From an uncultured Clostridia bacterium (lineage in GTDB: Bacteria; Bacillota; Clostridia; Oscillospirales; Ruminococcaceae): DNA of 6,593 nt. Where the stretch lies: the NCBI GenBank assembly GCA_947176675.1, contig CAMWRN010000139.1, positions 1 to 6,593 of the forward strand, read 5' to 3'. Positions 5,972 to 6,593 of this stretch are shown here, one piece after another (positions within the stretch are counted from its first letter, which is position 1; every line of letters begins with the position of its first letter). Made by a program: the position numbers and the translations under genes. Under the pieces are notes generated by a model. That model made no database searches, was not told the DNA's origin, and saw nothing but the letters and a program-made list of their open reading frames with translations.

Positions 5972-6499
5972 TTATTTTGAAGCCTTAGGAGAAACGAACA
6001 TCACAAGAGCGCGTCCCTCCATTTTGCCCGGCTTTTCAACTGTGCCTACCTCGGAGCATGCCTCCTTGAACTTTTCAAGAAGCTCCTCTCCCAGATGCGG
6101 GTGAGCGATCGCACGCTTTTTGAAACGCACCGACACTTTCAGCTTGTCTCCCGCCTTCAGGAATTTTACCGCCTGATTCACCTTTGTGTTGAAGTCGTTT
6201 GTGTCGATAGTGGAGAACATCCGGATCTCCTTGACCTCAACGATCTTCTGATTTTTCCTTGCTTCCTTTTCGCGCTTGCTCTGCTCGAAAACGTACTTGC
6301 CGTAATCCATGATCTTGCACACGGGCGGGGTTGCCTGCGGAGCTATCTTGACCAGATCCAGCTCCTTTTCCTCCGCGAGCCTTAGCGCGTCCTTGGAAGA
6401 CATGACCCCGAGCTGCGAACCGTCGCTGCCGATCAGTCTGACTTCCTTATCCCTGATTTCTTCGTTGATCTGAACCTCTTTGCTGTTGCTGCCTATGAT
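5972..6499 (-). CDS. infC: Translation initiation factor IF-3 (probable AUC or AUA start)
   Basis: IF3 binds the 30S subunit, prevents early 50S joining and rejects non-canonical start codons. The N-terminal domain opens QINEEIRDKEVRLIGSDG and includes TPPVCKIMDYGKYVFEQ; a basic linker (KREKEARKNQK) leads to the C-terminal domain with EIRMFSTIDTNDFNTK and KRAIAHPHLG. I choose the ATC at 6499-6497, giving 175 residues, because GGGGGTG (6509-6503) is a good Shine-Dalgarno match and lies just before it. The neighbouring ATA (6496) is equally spaced. A TTG at 6511 and a GTG at 6505 are in frame, but they lie within that Shine-Dalgarno sequence and have only TTTATTATT upstream. If TTG were used the protein would have 179 residues. 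It is the first gene of the operon, directly after a leader terminator; the stop is TAA. Confidence 0.96.
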   Translation of the reverse strand: MIGSNSKEVQINEEIRDKEVRLIGSDGSQLGVMSSKDALRLAEEKELDLVKIAPQATPPVCKIMDYGKYVFEQSKREKEARKNQKIVEVKEIRMFSTIDTNDFNTKVNQAVKFLKAGDKLKVSVRFKKRAIAHPHLGEELLEKFKEACSEVGTVEKPGKMEGRALVMFVSPKASK

Positions 6500-6502
6500 A
6501 AG

Positions 6503-6509
6503 CACCCCC
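6503..6509 (-). promoter_or_regulatory. Ribosome binding site that decides the infC start
   Basis: GGGGGTG matches the GGAGGTG anti-Shine-Dalgarno complement except for one base. It lies 3 nt before ATC and 6 nt before ATA, and it overlaps the TTG and GTG that a gene finder would pick. It begins only 2 nt after the T-run of the leader terminator. Confidence 0.6.
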
Positions 6510-6510
6510 A

Positions 6511-6549
6511 AATAATAAAAATGAGCGGAAACAGAACCGTTCCGCTCAT
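6511..6549 (-). terminator. Intrinsic terminator in the infC leader (attenuator)
   Basis: On the minus strand ATGAGCGGAA (6549-6540), a 9-nt loop and TTCCGCTCAT (6530-6521) form a perfect 10-bp stem followed by TTTTATTATT. It ends right at the infC ribosome binding site, so it stands in front of the operon rather than behind a gene. This is the position expected for regulated premature termination. Confidence 0.85.
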
Positions 6550-6593
6550 ACGAAAAATCACAACCTAACCGTACGCCCCATAAAATGACGTAC
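6512..6593 (-). promoter_or_regulatory. 3' part of the infC operon leader, probable L20-type leader
   Basis: All 82 bases from the right edge to the infC ribosome binding site lack an ORF and contain the terminator above. In Bacillus the infC-rpmI-rplT operon is controlled by L20 acting on such a leader by transcription attenuation. A second short pairing, GTACG (6593-6589) with CGTAC (6575-6571), lies upstream and could be the base of another helix that continues outside the window. The promoter and most of the leader are missing, so the L20 assignment rests on gene context and the terminator, not on a full structure match. Confidence 0.55.

Noticed and set aside
1..6593. Mobile elements, CRISPR arrays, phage genes, toxin-antitoxin or defence systems.
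   Set aside because: I looked on both strands for repeat-spacer patterns, terminal inverted repeats, transposase or integrase motifs and small paired ORFs and saw none. Nearly all the sequence is accounted for by conserved housekeeping genes on one strand.

Overview
The window looks like chromosome from a low-to-moderate-GC Bacillota, most likely class Clostridia (an Oscillospiraceae/Ruminococcus-like genome is my best guess). The support is strong AGGAGG-type ribosome binding sites, the infC-rpmI-rplT operon, and the dprA-topA-trmFO order known from Bacillus. The protein sequences are also typical of that group. Every convincing gene lies on the minus strand, so transcription runs from high to low coordinates.

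Reading in that direction, the right end holds the 3' part of the infC leader (about 6512-6593), with a textbook intrinsic terminator just before infC. This is the arrangement expected of an L20-type attenuator. The ribosomal operon follows: infC (IF3, probably starting at a rare AUC or AUA codon), rpmI (L35) and rplT (L20). A second strong intrinsic terminator at about 5221-5255 closes it.

Next is a TrmH/SpoU-family rRNA 2'-O-methyltransferase split by one in-frame TAA at 4888-4890. The N-terminal substrate-binding domain and the C-terminal SAM-binding knotted domain are both intact and in the same frame. Then come dprA (DNA processing/ssDNA-binding protein), topA (topoisomerase I with three C-terminal zinc ribbons), a histidine-phosphatase-superfamily protein whose RHG motif reads QHT, and the first 70 codons of trmFO (tRNA m5U54 methyltransferase), which runs off the left edge.

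Functionally this is a housekeeping block: translation initiation and large-subunit ribosomal proteins, rRNA and tRNA modification, and DNA uptake/recombination and topology. I see no CRISPR array, insertion sequence, phage gene, toxin-antitoxin pair or tRNA/rRNA gene. No stretch longer than 300 bases lacks a gene. I did not find a previously undescribed system. The items most worth a second look are the in-frame stop in the methyltransferase, the non-canonical infC start with its leader, the QHT phosphatase inserted between topA and trmFO, a small TTAGRGRATAGA repeat cluster upstream of dprA, and a possible structure over the rpmI ribosome binding site.
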